Notes: a model not told the origin generated them from the letters alone. Positions 38,036 through 47,959 are shown, numbered from the stretch's first letter. The stretch: DNA of 64,000 bases from Pseudaminobacter soli (ex Zhang et al. 2022) (GCF_014595955.1 NZ_JABVCF010000006.1:277668-341667), one strand, 5' to 3'. Made by a program: numbers and translations.

Positions 38036-38449
38036 TTGACGCACGAATTTCCGCCCCCCTCCTCCGACAAAGCCCAGTTGGAAGAAAGCGGCGTCCTTTC
38101 GCCTCGATTCGACGATAAAGGACTCGTCACGACTGTCGTCACCGATGCCAGGGATGGCATGCTGCTGATGGTGGCCCACATGAACGCCGAGGCGCTGGCG
38201 CTGACGCTGGAAACCGGTATCGCCCATTTCTGGTCGCGATCGCGAGCATCGCTCTGGAAGAAGGGCGAGGCGTCGGGCAACGTCCTTATGGTCCGGGAGA
38301 TGAGAGTCGACTGCGACCAGGATGCGCTTTGGCTCAAAGTAGAGGTAGATGGAGCCGGTGCAACTTGTCACACTGGCAGGCGTTCGTGTTTCTATAGGAT
38401 TGTTGAAGTAGCAGATGGGCAACCTACGCTGAGGAAGGCGGGCAACTAA
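38036..38449 (+). CDS. hisI: Phosphoribosyl-AMP cyclohydrolase
   Basis: The 137-residue enzyme opens the purine ring in the third step of histidine synthesis. It has [21 protein letters not shown], then DCDQDALW and [11 protein letters not shown], which provide the zinc-binding Cys residues. No ATG is available near the N terminus. The TTG at 38036 is chosen because GGGAG lies 7 bases upstream, giving the start [10 protein letters not shown]. Another TTG at 38012 is a less likely alternative. Confidence 0.92.
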   Translation: MTHEFPPPSSDKAQLEESGVLSPRFDDKGLVTTVVTDARDGMLLMVAHMNAEALALTLETGIAHFWSRSRASLWKKGEASGNVLMVREMRVDCDQDALWLKVEVDGAGATCHTGRRSCFYRIVEVADGQPTLRKAGN

Positions 38450-38573
38450 TTGCTATCGGACCAGTCAGGAACCAGGTCCGGGTCGTAACATCTATTCGGC
38501 AGCACTAGCCGTGCGACGTCACGCTTTGGAAACAGAGTGCGTCGTATACGCGCGTGACCGGAGAAGGGTCGCG

Positions 38574-39530
38574 ATGATGGACTGGGCAAATTTCGGGCTG
38601 AAGCCGGCTGTCAGCGAGGCAAACGGGTATTCTTCCCGTGCTATCGAGGCGGAGCCGATTGGCAAGAACGGGATAGCGCTGGCTCTCGGCGGCGGCGCAG
38701 CACGCGGCTGGGCCCACATCGGCGTCATTCGCGCATTGCAGGAAGCCGGCATAGAGATCGAGATGATCGCCGGCACCTCGATCGGTGCCCTGGTCGGCGC
38801 CTGCTATCTCGCCGGCAAGCTCGACGAACTCGAGGAATTCGCACGCAGCCTCACCCCGCGACGCATCTTCGGCCTGCTCGACTTCCATATCGGCGGCAAC
38901 GGACTGCTTGGCGGCATGAAACTTGACGCCCGGATGCAGGAACACATGAGCGGGCTCCGCTTCGAGGACCTGTCAAAACCGTTCGTCTGCGTTGCCGCCG
39001 AGATCCGCACAGGCCACGAGATATGGCTGTCGAGCGGCTCGCTGATCACCGGAGTGCGCGCTTCCTATGCGCTGCCGGGCGTGTTCGAGCCCGTGTCCTG
39101 CAACGGACGCGTGCTGGTCGATGGCGCGCTGGTCAACCCCGTCCCGGTCTCGGTGTGCCGTGCCTATGAGCAGCCTCTCGTCCTGGCGGTGAACCTGCAT
39201 TACGACCTGTTCGGGCGCGCGGCCGTCATCAAGCACAGTGCGGGCGAACTGGTCGTCGAAGCCGATGGGAGAAGGCGCCCCGGCCCGGAGGCCCGTCGCG
39301 AGTCGCGGCTCGGCATCACCGGCGTGATGGTCGAAGCGTTCAACATCATCCAGGACCGCATCTCGCGGGCTCGCCTTGCCGGCGATCCGCCGGACCTTTC
39401 GCTGCAGCCCAAGCTGGGGCACATCCGACTTACAGAGTTCCATCGCGCGGATGAGGCAATCCGCATCGGCTACGAGGCGACGATGGAGCGGCTTTCCGAA
39501 CTGCAGCGGCTTCAGAGTGTGCTTGCCTGA
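38574..39530 (+). CDS. Patatin-like phospholipase family protein
   Basis: The 318-residue serine hydrolase has the oxyanion-hole motif GGGAARGWAHIG, the nucleophile elbow GTSIGAL and the dyad Asp in VDGALVNP. Related bacterial proteins hydrolyse lipids (RssA-like). The start at 38574 has GAAGG upstream; an ATG at 38511 would add 21 residues. The last 19 bp overlap the 3' end of recJ in the convergent direction. Confidence 0.9.
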   Translation: MMDWANFGLKPAVSEANGYSSRAIEAEPIGKNGIALALGGGAARGWAHIGVIRALQEAGIEIEMIAGTSIGALVGACYLAGKLDELEEFARSLTPRRIFGLLDFHIGGNGLLGGMKLDARMQEHMSGLRFEDLSKPFVCVAAEIRTGHEIWLSSGSLITGVRASYALPGVFEPVSCNGRVLVDGALVNPVPVSVCRAYEQPLVLAVNLHYDLFGRAAVIKHSAGELVVEADGRRRPGPEARRESRLGITGVMVEAFNIIQDRISRARLAGDPPDLSLQPKLGHIRLTEFHRADEAIRIGYEATMERLSELQRLQSVLA

Positions 39531-41323
39531 GCCGCATCGGTGATGCGGAACTGCACGCTGCGCGAGCCATTCCAGTAGTTCGCCTGCACCTGTCCGGCGA
39601 CATGGATGCGCGCGCCGCGGCTGCTTTCCAGGAAATTGCCCAAATCCGTACCGGCGGCGCGGAAGGCCATCGCCTGGATCGTGCCTCCCATGTCGGAGCG
39701 AAGGCTCACTCGGAAATGCGAACTTCCGACGGGTCGAAGATCGCACAGTTGGTGCCTTGGCAGCACGAAGGTCGGCGCGGGATGACCTGCACCGAAGGGG
39801 CCGGCCCTTTCCAGCGAATCCAGCAGGCTATGGGTCGCGCCTTCGGCTGAAAGCGCCGCGTCGACATGCAGGCATTCCTCGTCTCTGAGGTGGGCTACCT
39901 CGTCCGACGCCATCTCCTCGAAATAGGCGCGCAACTCGCCCAGCCGGGTGCGCTGGACCGTGATGCCGGCCGCCATGGCGTGGCCGCCGCCCTTCTCGAT
40001 CAGCCCGCGCTCATAGGCTCCCCGCACCAGGCGGCCCAGGTCGAAGCCGGAAATCGAGCGGCCCGACCCGGTGCCGACGCCGTTGGCATTGAATGCGATC
40101 GCGAAGACAGGCCGGCGCGCGTGATCCTTCAACCGTGAGGCGAGCAGGCCGACGATGCCAGGATGCCAGCCGTCGCTGCCGGTGACGAGGATGGCCGGGC
40201 CGGCTCCTCCCAACAGCTCTGCATCAGCCTCGGCGCGGGCTTCGGCGAGCATCGTCTGCTCCATCGCCTGGCGTTCCTGGTTCAAACGGTCGAGCACCTC
40301 GGCGATGCGTTCCGCCTCGACGGGATCATCCGTCGCGAGCAGCTTGCTGCCGAGCGCCGCGTCCCCGATGCGCCCACCGGCATTGATCCGGGGGCCGATC
40401 AGGAAACCGAGATGAAAACTGTTCAACGGCTCGCCGATGCGCGCGGCGCGCGATAGCGCAGCCAGCCCAACATTGCGCTGGCGGCGGATGGCGAGCAGCC
40501 CCTTGACAACGAATGCCCGGTTGACGCCGGTCAACGGCACCACATCGCAGACCGTCGCCAGCGCGACGAGATCGAGCAGTTCCAGAAGATCGGGCTGGGG
40601 CAGGTCCGGCCGGGTGGCGCGCAGCACGCGCGCTGTCTGCACCAGCGTCAGAAAGACGACACCGGCAGCGCAGAGATGCCCCTGCCCCGACATGTCGTCC
40701 TGCCTGTTTGGGTTGACGACCGGCACGCCTTCGGGGAGCGCCGTGCCAACCTGATGGTGATCGAGCACCACGACGTCGGCCCAGGCGCTGCGCGCGGCCG
40801 CGATCGCCTCGGCGCTATTGCTCCCGCAGTCGACCGTGACGATCAGGCTGGCGCCACGCTCCACCAGTTCGCGCATCGCGGCGGGATTGGGCCCGTATCC
40901 CTCGAAGATGCGGTCGGGGATGTAGATCTCGGATTCGATTCGGAAATGCGCCAGGAAGCGCTTGAGCAGTGCGGAAGAGGCGGCGCCGTCTACGTCGTAG
41001 TCGCCGAAGATCGCAACCCTCTCGCCCTTCACGATCGCACGCGCAAGCCGGTTTGCCGCAGCGTCCATGTCGGTCAGTGTCGCCGGATCGGGCAGCAGGT
41101 CGCGGATTGTCGGATCAAGAAATCGCTGGACGGTTTCGGCCGCCACGCTGCGTCCCGCCAGCACGCGCGCCACGATCTCGGGCACGCCGTGCGCCTGCGC
41201 CATGGCGAGCGCGGCCATTTCCTGGCGTTCGCTGAGGCGGTGCGCCCAGGCACATCCGCCGGCGGAACGGCGGACGCCAAGAAACAGACGTTTGTCCCCC
41301 ACTGTCCCCGGCAATGGCTTCAA
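39512..41323 (-). CDS. recJ: Single-stranded-DNA-specific exonuclease RecJ
   Basis: The 603-residue DHH-family 5'-3' exonuclease has motif I FGDYDVDGAASS, VTVDCGSN, the DHH motif VVLDHHQVG, and the DHHA1-type segment GGGHAMAAGI, followed by an OB-fold domain. It acts in recombination and mismatch repair. The N terminus (KRLFLGVRRSAGG) matches relatives. It lies about 120 bp downstream of hom, separated by a long hairpin. Confidence 0.95.
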   Translation of the reverse strand: MKPLPGTVGDKRLFLGVRRSAGGCAWAHRLSERQEMAALAMAQAHGVPEIVARVLAGRSVAAETVQRFLDPTIRDLLPDPATLTDMDAAANRLARAIVKGERVAIFGDYDVDGAASSALLKRFLAHFRIESEIYIPDRIFEGYGPNPAAMRELVERGASLIVTVDCGSNSAEAIAAARSAWADVVVLDHHQVGTALPEGVPVVNPNRQDDMSGQGHLCAAGVVFLTLVQTARVLRATRPDLPQPDLLELLDLVALATVCDVVPLTGVNRAFVVKGLLAIRRQRNVGLAALSRAARIGEPLNSFHLGFLIGPRINAGGRIGDAALGSKLLATDDPVEAERIAEVLDRLNQERQAMEQTMLAEARAEADAELLGGAGPAILVTGSDGWHPGIVGLLASRLKDHARRPVFAIAFNANGVGTGSGRSISGFDLGRLVRGAYERGLIEKGGGHAMAAGITVQRTRLGELRAYFEEMASDEVAHLRDEECLHVDAALSAEGATHSLLDSLERAGPFGAGHPAPTFVLPRHQLCDLRPVGSSHFRVSLRSDMGGTIQAMAFRAAGTDLGNFLESSRGARIHVAGQVQANYWNGSRSVQFRITDAAQASTL

Positions 41324-41371
41324 ATCGTCTCCCTGCCGATCAAATACCCCTCCCCCGCCTTGCTCAGTAGC

Positions 41372-41429
41372 TGGTGCGTCCTTCGAGGCTCGCCCGTCAG
41401 AGTTTGCGCGAGCCTCGAAGGACGCACCA
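41372..41429. repeat. 22-bp perfect inverted repeat between hom and recJ
   Basis: Arms 41372-41393 and 41408-41429 are exact complements (starting TGGTGCGTCCTTCGAGG) around a 14-base loop. This is the GTCCTTCGAGGCTCGC-type repeat known between genes in many rhizobia. It has no T tract but could still act as an mRNA processing or attenuation structure between hom and recJ. Confidence 0.75.
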
Positions 41430-41445
41430 GAGGCGCCGAACTAAA

Positions 41446-42759
41446 TCAGCCCGCGCGCTCGATGCGGATCACCTGCGGCTTGTCGGTAAGGTGTCCGTCG
41501 CTCGTGATCCCGTCCACCGCCTTGCGCACGGCCGCCTCGGTGGTCTCGTGCGTGACCAGCACCACGGTCTTGCGGGTCGCATCATCGCCGTCGGAGGCAT
41601 GCTGCACGATCGATTCCAGCGAGATCTGGTTGTCGGCCATGCGCTTCGCCACCGAAGCGAAGACGCCGACGCGGTCGTGCACCGACAGCCGGATGAAGTA
41701 GCCGCCCTCATGAGAGCGCATGGTCGCCCGCTTGTAGGGCGTGAGTTCCTTCACCGGCCGACCGAACACCGGACCATGCTGGAAACCCGGGCGGCTCTTG
41801 GCGATGTCGGCGATATCGCCGATCACGGCGGACGCGGTGGCATTGCCGCCAGCACCGGGGCCGGAAAGCAGGAGTTCCCCAAGGATGTCGGTCTCGATGG
41901 CAACCGCGTTTGTGACGCCATGCACCTGCGCGATGACGGAGGCGGTCGGAACCATGGTCGGGTGCACGCGCTGCTCGATGCCGCTTTCGGTGCGCTGCGC
42001 GACGCCGAGAAGCTTGATGCGGTATCCCAGTTCGGCCGCTGCCCTTATGTCGGCCTGGGTGATGTTGGAGATCCCTTCCAGATAGACCTCGTCAGCCGCA
42101 ATGCGGGTGCCGAAAGCCAGACTGGTCAGGAGCGAGAGCTTGTGGGCGGTGTCGTGCCCCTCGATGTCGAAGGTGGGGTCGGCTTCGGCATAGCCCAACC
42201 GCTGCGCGTCCTTGAGGCACGCCTCGAACGACAGCCCCTCCGCCTCCATGCGGGTGAGGATGTAGTTGCAGGTACCGTTGAGGATACCGAAGACGCGGTT
42301 CACGGTGTTGCCGGCCAGCGCCTCGCGCAACGTCTTGATCACCGGGATGCCGCCTGCCACCGCCGCTTCGTAGTTCAGGAGCACGCCGCGGCTTTCCGCG
42401 AACTCGGCCAAGCCGAGACCGTGCTTGGCAAGCAGCGCCTTATTGGCCGTCACGACATGCCGGCTCGCTTTCAGCGCGCCCTCTACGCTCCCCCGAGCCG
42501 GGCCCTCGTCGCCTCCAATCAGCTCTACGAAGACATCGATATCCGCGTTCGCAGCCAGGTCGACCGGGTCGGCGAACCAGGCGGCATCGGAGAGGTCAAG
42601 GCCGCGATTGCGCGTGGTGTCGCGCGCAGACACTCCGGTCACCACGATCTCGCGCCCGCACTGGCGCGCAAGCTCGGTGCGCTTCTCGGTCACTACCCGC
42701 ACCACGGCGGATCCGACGGTACCCAGGCCCGCAATTCCAATACGCAATGGCTCGGCCAT
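41446..42759 (-). CDS. hom: Homoserine dehydrogenase
   Basis: The 437-residue enzyme of the threonine/methionine branch has the nucleotide-binding GIAGLGTVGSAVVRV, the catalytic-domain segment GILNGTCNYILTRM, and a C-terminal ACT domain (about 355-430) that normally mediates threonine feedback. It lies 43 bp downstream of the aminotransferase gene, a frequent pairing in alphaproteobacteria. Confidence 0.96.
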   Translation of the reverse strand: MAEPLRIGIAGLGTVGSAVVRVVTEKRTELARQCGREIVVTGVSARDTTRNRGLDLSDAAWFADPVDLAANADIDVFVELIGGDEGPARGSVEGALKASRHVVTANKALLAKHGLGLAEFAESRGVLLNYEAAVAGGIPVIKTLREALAGNTVNRVFGILNGTCNYILTRMEAEGLSFEACLKDAQRLGYAEADPTFDIEGHDTAHKLSLLTSLAFGTRIAADEVYLEGISNITQADIRAAAELGYRIKLLGVAQRTESGIEQRVHPTMVPTASVIAQVHGVTNAVAIETDILGELLLSGPGAGGNATASAVIGDIADIAKSRPGFQHGPVFGRPVKELTPYKRATMRSHEGGYFIRLSVHDRVGVFASVAKRMADNQISLESIVQHASDGDDATRKTVVLVTHETTEAAVRKAVDGITSDGHLTDKPQVIRIERAG

Positions 42760-42802
42760 GACGGTTTCCGCCTCCGGAATTCAGCTCGACAGGTTGATGC
42801 GG

Positions 42803-44020
42803 TCAGCGCCGCGCGGCGAGCGGTACGACATTGTTCGGCTGATTGCCAGCCGATGTCAGGAACCGCTTGATGTTACGGGCAGCCTGGCGAATGCGATGCT
42901 CGTTCTCCACCAGTGCGATGCGGACAAAGTCGTCCCCGTGTTCGCCGAAGCCGATCCCCGGCGCTACCGCGACATCGGCATGCTCGATGAGCAGCTTGGA
43001 GAACTCGAGCGAGCCGAGATGCCGAAACGGCTCCGGTATCGGCGCCCAGGCGAACATCGAGGCCGCCGGCGCCGGAATGTGCCAGCCCGCCCGGCCGAAC
43101 GTATCGACCATCACGTCGCGGCGCTTTTGGTAGACCTCGCGGACCTCCTCGATATCCGAGCCATCACCATTAAGTGCGGCGGTCGCCGCAACCTGGATCG
43201 GCGTGAAGGCGCCATAGTCGAGATAGGATTTCACGCGAGTGAGCGCGGCGATCAGCCGGGTGTTGCCGACCGCGAATCCCATGCGCCAGCCAGGCATCGA
43301 GAAGGTCTTCGACATCGACGTGAACTCGACCGTCACGTCCATCGCGCCCGCCACCTGCAAGACCGAAGGCGGCGGCGGGCCGTCGAAGTAGATCTCGGCA
43401 TAGGCGAGATCCGAGAGGATGATGATCTCGTGCTTGCGCGCGAAGGCCACGACATCCTTGTAGAAATCCACGCTCGCCACGAGCGCGGTCGGGTTCGACG
43501 GATAGTTGAGGATCAGCGCCAACGGCTTCGGGATCGAGTGCCGGACCGCGCGCTCCAGGGCGGGGATGAAGCCGCCGTCCGGCTCCACCTGCATGGAGCG
43601 GATCACGCCGCCCGACATTATGAAGCCGAAGGCGTGGATCGGATAGGTCGGATTCGGGCAGAGGATCACGTCGCCGGGCGCCGTGATCGCCTGGGCCATG
43701 TTGGCGAAGCCTTCCTTGGAGCCAAGCGTGGCCACAACCTCGGTTTCGGGATCAAGTTTCACCCCGAACCGGCGGGCGTAATAGTTCGCCTGGGCGCGGC
43801 GCAGGCCGGGGATGCCGCGCGATGAGGAATAGCGGTGCGTGCGCGGATCGCGGACGACCTCGCACAGCTTATCGACAACCGCCTGCGGCGTGGGAAGGTC
43901 CGGATTGCCCATGCCGAGGTCGATTATGTCGGCGCCGTTGGCTCGCGCGCTGGCCTTCAGCCGGTTCACCTGTTCGAAAACATAGGGAGGAAGGCGGCGG
44001 ACCTTGTGGAACTCTTCCAT
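42803..44020 (-). CDS. Class I/II PLP aminotransferase (LL-DAP aminotransferase / AlaC-like)
   Basis: The 405-residue fold-type I enzyme has DLGMGNPDLPTP, NYPSNPTA (substrate contact), LSDLAYAEIYFDG and the PLP-lysine segment SMSKTFSMPGWRMGF. It is close to the group annotated as LL-diaminopimelate aminotransferase or alanine transaminase AlaC in rhizobia; sequence alone does not decide. The start at 44020 has GGAAAG 6 bases upstream. A longer reading upstream overlaps the neighbouring lipoprotein gene and is rejected. Confidence 0.92.
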   Translation of the reverse strand: MEEFHKVRRLPPYVFEQVNRLKASARANGADIIDLGMGNPDLPTPQAVVDKLCEVVRDPRTHRYSSSRGIPGLRRAQANYYARRFGVKLDPETEVVATLGSKEGFANMAQAITAPGDVILCPNPTYPIHAFGFIMSGGVIRSMQVEPDGGFIPALERAVRHSIPKPLALILNYPSNPTALVASVDFYKDVVAFARKHEIIILSDLAYAEIYFDGPPPPSVLQVAGAMDVTVEFTSMSKTFSMPGWRMGFAVGNTRLIAALTRVKSYLDYGAFTPIQVAATAALNGDGSDIEEVREVYQKRRDVMVDTFGRAGWHIPAPAASMFAWAPIPEPFRHLGSLEFSKLLIEHADVAVAPGIGFGEHGDDFVRIALVENEHRIRQAARNIKRFLTSAGNQPNNVVPLAARR

Positions 44021-44085
44021 GATGCTTTCCAGCGCGTTCGCGGGGATGGTCGTCCTGTCCCGGTGGCTTCGGGACTCAGACGGTT

Positions 44086-44451
44086 TTATTGTGCTTCTAT
44101 TTCGTTCAATGTGTCGGGACCATGGCTCTCGGCCAACTTCTTGAGGCGCGCAGAATTCCCGGTCGTCGCGCTGCCTCGTCCAGACCCTGACTGCCGGGCC
44201 CTGGCGGACTCGACACGGGCAGCGAGGCCAGCCTTTTCTTCTTCGGTCAGGACCGGCGCCGCCACCTCGGGCGGCACGTTGAGATTGGGATAGGTGCCGG
44301 TGTCGATCGGCCCGCGCTGAGGAGCAACCGGCATCGCGACCTCCGTCTGACTTGAGGCGCAACCGGCGACCGACAGTCCGGCCAGCAGCGCGCCAAGGAC
44401 ACTAAGGCTCCTGACGCGAGGCCGCATCGAGTATTTGCGCCGGATCGTCAT
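44086..44451 (-). CDS. Small lipoprotein
   Basis: The 121-residue protein has a signal sequence ending in the lipobox VAGC (Cys about residue 31), then a Pro/Thr-rich stretch with a short helical segment (TEEEKAGLAARVESARAR). No known domain was recognised. It is divergent from phaC. The ATG at 44451 is used; ATG at 44427 would also leave a valid signal peptide. Confidence 0.75.
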   Translation of the reverse strand: MTIRRKYSMRPRVRSLSVLGALLAGLSVAGCASSQTEVAMPVAPQRGPIDTGTYPNLNVPPEVAAPVLTEEEKAGLAARVESARARQSGSGRGSATTGNSARLKKLAESHGPDTLNEIEAQ

Positions 44452-44558
44452 AATCTTATCTCAAGGAGTTCGTTAGACGCGAAGACGAGTGTGGTTGGAC
44501 CGTTTCTTACGTCTCATGTTACCCTGTCAATGACAAGGCGCGGGAGGGCGCCAGCAGC

Positions 44559-46397
44559 ATGGATAAAGCCGCCGATTCGAACAAGACGGTCGACGAGACA
44601 ACCGCCGACACGCCCTCGGTCCAGGATTATCTCATTAAGGACCCCGAGCGGTTTGCGATCAATCTCGCGCGGATGCTCGAACAGGCGGGCAAGGCGGCTG
44701 CCGCCTGGGCCGAACCGCGGGAGAAGGGCGAACTGCGCGACAGCGTCGCCGAACCCATGGCCGACGTCGTCAAGACCTTCTCGAAGGTCACCGAATATTG
44801 GCTCTCGGACCCGACGCGAGCGCTCGAGGCGCAGACCAGGCTGTTCGCGGGCTACATGACTGTCTGGACGAATTCGCTGAGGCGCGCCGCGGGCGAGGAG
44901 GTCGACAACGAGATTCAGCCAGACAGAGGCGACAAGCGTTTCCAGGACCCGGAGTGGGGACGCAACGCCTTCTTCGATTTCCTGAAGAAGACCTATCTGG
45001 TGACCTCGCGCTGGGCGAGCGATCTGGTCGAGAAGGCGGAAGGGTTGGACGAGCATACCCGCCACAAGGCCTCCTTCTACGTGAAGCAGATTGCGAACGC
45101 GATCTCGCCGTCGAACTTCCTGCTGACCAATCCCGAGCTCTACCGCGAGACGGTGGAGACCAACGGCGAGAACCTGGTCCGCGGCATGAAGTTGCTCGCC
45201 GAGGACATCGCCGCCGGCAAGGGTCGGCTGCGTCTGCGGCAGACGGACCACACATCCTTCGAGATCGGCAGGAACATCGCCGTCACGCCGGGCAAGGTGG
45301 TGTCCCGCACCGAGGTGGCCGAAATTCTTCAATACGAGCCTGCGACCGACAAGGTGCTGAAGCGGCCGCTGCTGATCTGTCCGCCCTGGATCAACAAGTA
45401 CTACATCCTCGACCTCAATCCGAAGAAGTCGTTCATCCGCTGGGCGGTCGAGCAGGGCCACACCGTGTTCGTGATCAGCTGGGTCAATCCGGACGAGCGG
45501 CACGGGATGAAGAACTGGGACGCCTATATCCGGGAGGGGCTTCAGCACGCGCTCGACGTCGTCGAGGCGACCACCGGCGAAAGGGAGGTGAACGCCATCG
45601 GCTATTGCGTCGGCGGAACGCTGCTGGCCGCCGGCCTCTCGCTGCTTGCGCAGGAAGGAGACAACCGCGTCGCATCGGCGACCTTCTTCGCCACCCAGGT
45701 GGACTTCACCCATGCCGGCGACCTGATGGTCTACGTCGACGAGGATCAGATCCAGGCGCTCGAACGGGCGATGGGCGAGAAGGGCTATCTCGAAGGCACG
45801 CGCATGGCGACCGCCTTCAACCTGCTGCGCTCCGGCGACCTGATCTGGCCCTATGTGGTCAACAACTACATGCGCGGCAAGGAGCCCCTGCCCTTCGACC
45901 TGCTCTACTGGAACGCGGATGCGACCCGCATGCCGGCCGCAAACCACTCCTTCTACCTGCGCAACTGCTATCTCGAGAACAGGCTCACCAAGGGCGCCAT
46001 GGAGATCTCGGGCAGGCTGCTCTCGCTCAGCGACCTCAAGATGCCCGTCTACAACCTGTCGACGCGGGAGGACCACATCGCGCCGGCCCGCTCGGTCTTC
46101 GTCGGCTGCCAGCATTTCGGCGGCCCCGTCGAATTCGTGATGGCGGGATCGGGGCATATCGCGGGCGTGGTGAACCATCCGTCCCAGAACAAGTATCAGT
46201 ATTGGACCGACGGGCCGCCTGAAGGTGCCTTCGATGACTGGGTCGCAGGAGCAAAGGAGCATCCGGGCTCGTGGTGGCCGCATTGGCAGGCATGGATCGC
46301 GTACATGGACGGAGCCAAAGTGCCAGCGCGTCGGCCGGGCGAGCGTGGAGAGATACTCGGGGACGCCCCCGGAACCTACGTAAAAGTGCGCGCCTGA
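44559..46397 (+). CDS. phaC: Class I poly(3-hydroxyalkanoate) synthase
   Basis: The 612-residue enzyme polymerises hydroxyacyl-CoA into storage polyester on granules. It has the lipase-like box GYCVGG with Cys350, catalytic Asp505 in REDHIAP and His533 in GSGHIAGVVN, plus the conserved RGMKLLAEDIAAGKGRL and PPWINKYYILDL segments. The length is normal for class I. The divergent small lipoprotein shares the upstream region. Confidence 0.96.
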   Translation: MDKAADSNKTVDETTADTPSVQDYLIKDPERFAINLARMLEQAGKAAAAWAEPREKGELRDSVAEPMADVVKTFSKVTEYWLSDPTRALEAQTRLFAGYMTVWTNSLRRAAGEEVDNEIQPDRGDKRFQDPEWGRNAFFDFLKKTYLVTSRWASDLVEKAEGLDEHTRHKASFYVKQIANAISPSNFLLTNPELYRETVETNGENLVRGMKLLAEDIAAGKGRLRLRQTDHTSFEIGRNIAVTPGKVVSRTEVAEILQYEPATDKVLKRPLLICPPWINKYYILDLNPKKSFIRWAVEQGHTVFVISWVNPDERHGMKNWDAYIREGLQHALDVVEATTGEREVNAIGYCVGGTLLAAGLSLLAQEGDNRVASATFFATQVDFTHAGDLMVYVDEDQIQALERAMGEKGYLEGTRMATAFNLLRSGDLIWPYVVNNYMRGKEPLPFDLLYWNADATRMPAANHSFYLRNCYLENRLTKGAMEISGRLLSLSDLKMPVYNLSTREDHIAPARSVFVGCQHFGGPVEFVMAGSGHIAGVVNHPSQNKYQYWTDGPPEGAFDDWVAGAKEHPGSWWPHWQAWIAYMDGAKVPARRPGERGEILGDAPGTYVKVRA

Positions 46398-46599
46398 GGC
46401 TTTTTGGGGCGCAATCTTGAACGGATCGCGGCGATTCCTTGATCCCAATCCATGTTGTCGCCCTAATTGCCCCATACCTCCTCAACCTTTACGGTAAAAG
46501 GATTCGCGGTGTCGCTTCACGCTGGAGGGCGTGACATCGCCTCTTAATTACCGTCGTTCCGGCAGTTCCCACCTGCCGGATGAGAGGGAAGGAAGCGTT

Positions 46600-47781
46600 T
46601 TGCCAACACGGAACCCGCGTCGGGCAAACCCGCCATTATTGTGTCTTTTCGGGGCGACTCTCGCCGTCCTCCTCGCCTCCTGCACGTCAGACCCGAGCGC
46701 GGATCTGGACCTGCCGAGCTACAATTCGGCGGAACTTGCAAGCCAGCCGGCCGATGTGGCCGCAGCCGCCGAGTCCAACCAGCAGAGCGCGTCCGAAGCG
46801 CCGGCCGGAGCCGCGCGTCCCGATCAAGTGGTGAACGTGCCGGCCGCAGGCTCCCCGACAGCCCAGAAGACCACAACCGAACAGGATATGCCGGCCCGGA
46901 CTGCCGGCACGGACGAACAGAACGGCGATGCTCTCAAGCAGGCCAAGGGCGATCCCCAGGCTGACGCAGACACCACCGGCAAGCCCGCACAGGTGATCGC
47001 GACCGCCGGCGATCCGGCGGAGGCGATGCCTGCAAAAAAGAAGAACTTCCTGTCATCGTTCTTCGGCACCAGTCCCGCCGCGGCCGCCCCCTCCCCCATC
47101 CGGCAGGACAGGAGCAGCAGCGCGGCTTCGGCCAAGCCTGCACAGACTTTCATCGAAAACCGTCCCGTAGCCTCGGATGCCGAGGCATCACCGAAACCGG
47201 ATGCGAAAAAGGCGGCCAAGCCGATCATCGATCTCCAACCGGCGCGCAAGCCTGCGGCTCTCGCCTCGCTCGGCTCCGACAACGGCCTACCGGGCGTGCG
47301 GCAGACCTCGCTCTTCGAGATCAAGCGCAAGTCCGGCTTGGACGACGACAGCGACATCGACGTTCACGAGGAAGACGAATACGGCCCCATCCAGGTCGCC
47401 TATTCGGCCGGGCTGGCCCGCCTTGCGCCCAACGGCCTGCTCAAGCAGACCGAAACGGTTGAGACCGCCTGCCTGAAGCCGAACCTCGTGCGGATGCTCA
47501 AGGCAATCGAGCAGCGCTTCGGCCGGAAGCTAATCATCACCTCCGGCTATCGCAGCCGCGCCCATAACGTCCGCGTCAATGGCGCCAGGAACTCGATGCA
47601 CATGTACTGCGCAGCGGCCGACATCCACGTTCCGGGCGTCAGCAAATGGGATATCGCGCAGTTCGTCCGCAGCCTTCCAGGGCGCGGCGGGGTCGGCACC
47701 TACTGCCATACCAATGCGGTCCATGTGGACGTCGGCCCGGAGCGCGACTGGAACTGGCGCTGCGGCCGCCGCAAGGCGTGA
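46600..47781 (+). CDS. Lipoprotein with M15-type (DUF882/YcbK-like) peptidase domain
   Basis: The protein of about 393 residues has a lipoprotein signal (LLCLFGATLAVLLASC), a long Ala/Pro/Lys-rich linker, and a C-terminal domain (about 270-390) with ITSGYRSRAHNV, SMHMYCAAADIHV and CHTNAVHVDVG, which place the zinc ligands His and Asp of the peptidase M15/DUF882 group. It probably acts on cell-wall peptides in the envelope. The TTG at 46600 is preferred because GGAAG lies 6-7 bases upstream and it places the signal peptide at the N terminus. A GTG at 46531 is the alternative. Confidence 0.85.
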   Translation: MPTRNPRRANPPLLCLFGATLAVLLASCTSDPSADLDLPSYNSAELASQPADVAAAAESNQQSASEAPAGAARPDQVVNVPAAGSPTAQKTTTEQDMPARTAGTDEQNGDALKQAKGDPQADADTTGKPAQVIATAGDPAEAMPAKKKNFLSSFFGTSPAAAAPSPIRQDRSSSAASAKPAQTFIENRPVASDAEASPKPDAKKAAKPIIDLQPARKPAALASLGSDNGLPGVRQTSLFEIKRKSGLDDDSDIDVHEEDEYGPIQVAYSAGLARLAPNGLLKQTETVETACLKPNLVRMLKAIEQRFGRKLIITSGYRSRAHNVRVNGARNSMHMYCAAADIHVPGVSKWDIAQFVRSLPGRGGVGTYCHTNAVHVDVGPERDWNWRCGRRKA

Positions 47782-47883
47782 CCTCCTTACGGTGCGTAAC
47801 CGGTCTACCCGTGAAAAAACACTCGGAGACCAAGCTTTAGCGGTTGCCCATCCGTGGGAAGCTCAATATAAGACGCCCCGTCT

Positions 47884-47959
47884 GCGCCCATCGTCTAGCG
47901 GTCTAGGACGCCGCCCTTTCACGGCGGAAACACGGGTTCGAGTCCCGTTGGGCGTGCCA
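47884..47959 (+). tRNA. tRNA-Glu (anticodon TTC)
   Basis: The gene folds as a class I tRNA: acceptor GCGCCCA with TGGGCGT, anticodon loop CTTTCAC on a CCGCC/GGCGG stem, T arm GGGTTCGAGTCCC, and an encoded CCA at 47957-47959. The first acceptor pair is G-U. The 3' half is the integration site of the element that follows. Confidence 0.95.
47919..47959. other. Left attachment site (attL) in the 3' part of tRNA-Glu
   Basis: The integrase gene ends inside the tRNA-Glu gene: its last residues (ARPTGLEPVFPP) are the antisense reading of the anticodon-to-CCA part. Tail ends of this type are typical for integrases that target tRNA 3' ends. The tRNA is complete on the chromosomal side. A matching copy of about 15-41 bp should occur at the far end, beyond this window. 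Confidence 0.75.

Noticed and set aside
44514..46475. 653-residue minus-strand open frame opposite phaC
   Set aside because: It is an antisense shadow of a certain PHA synthase gene with no recognisable domain.
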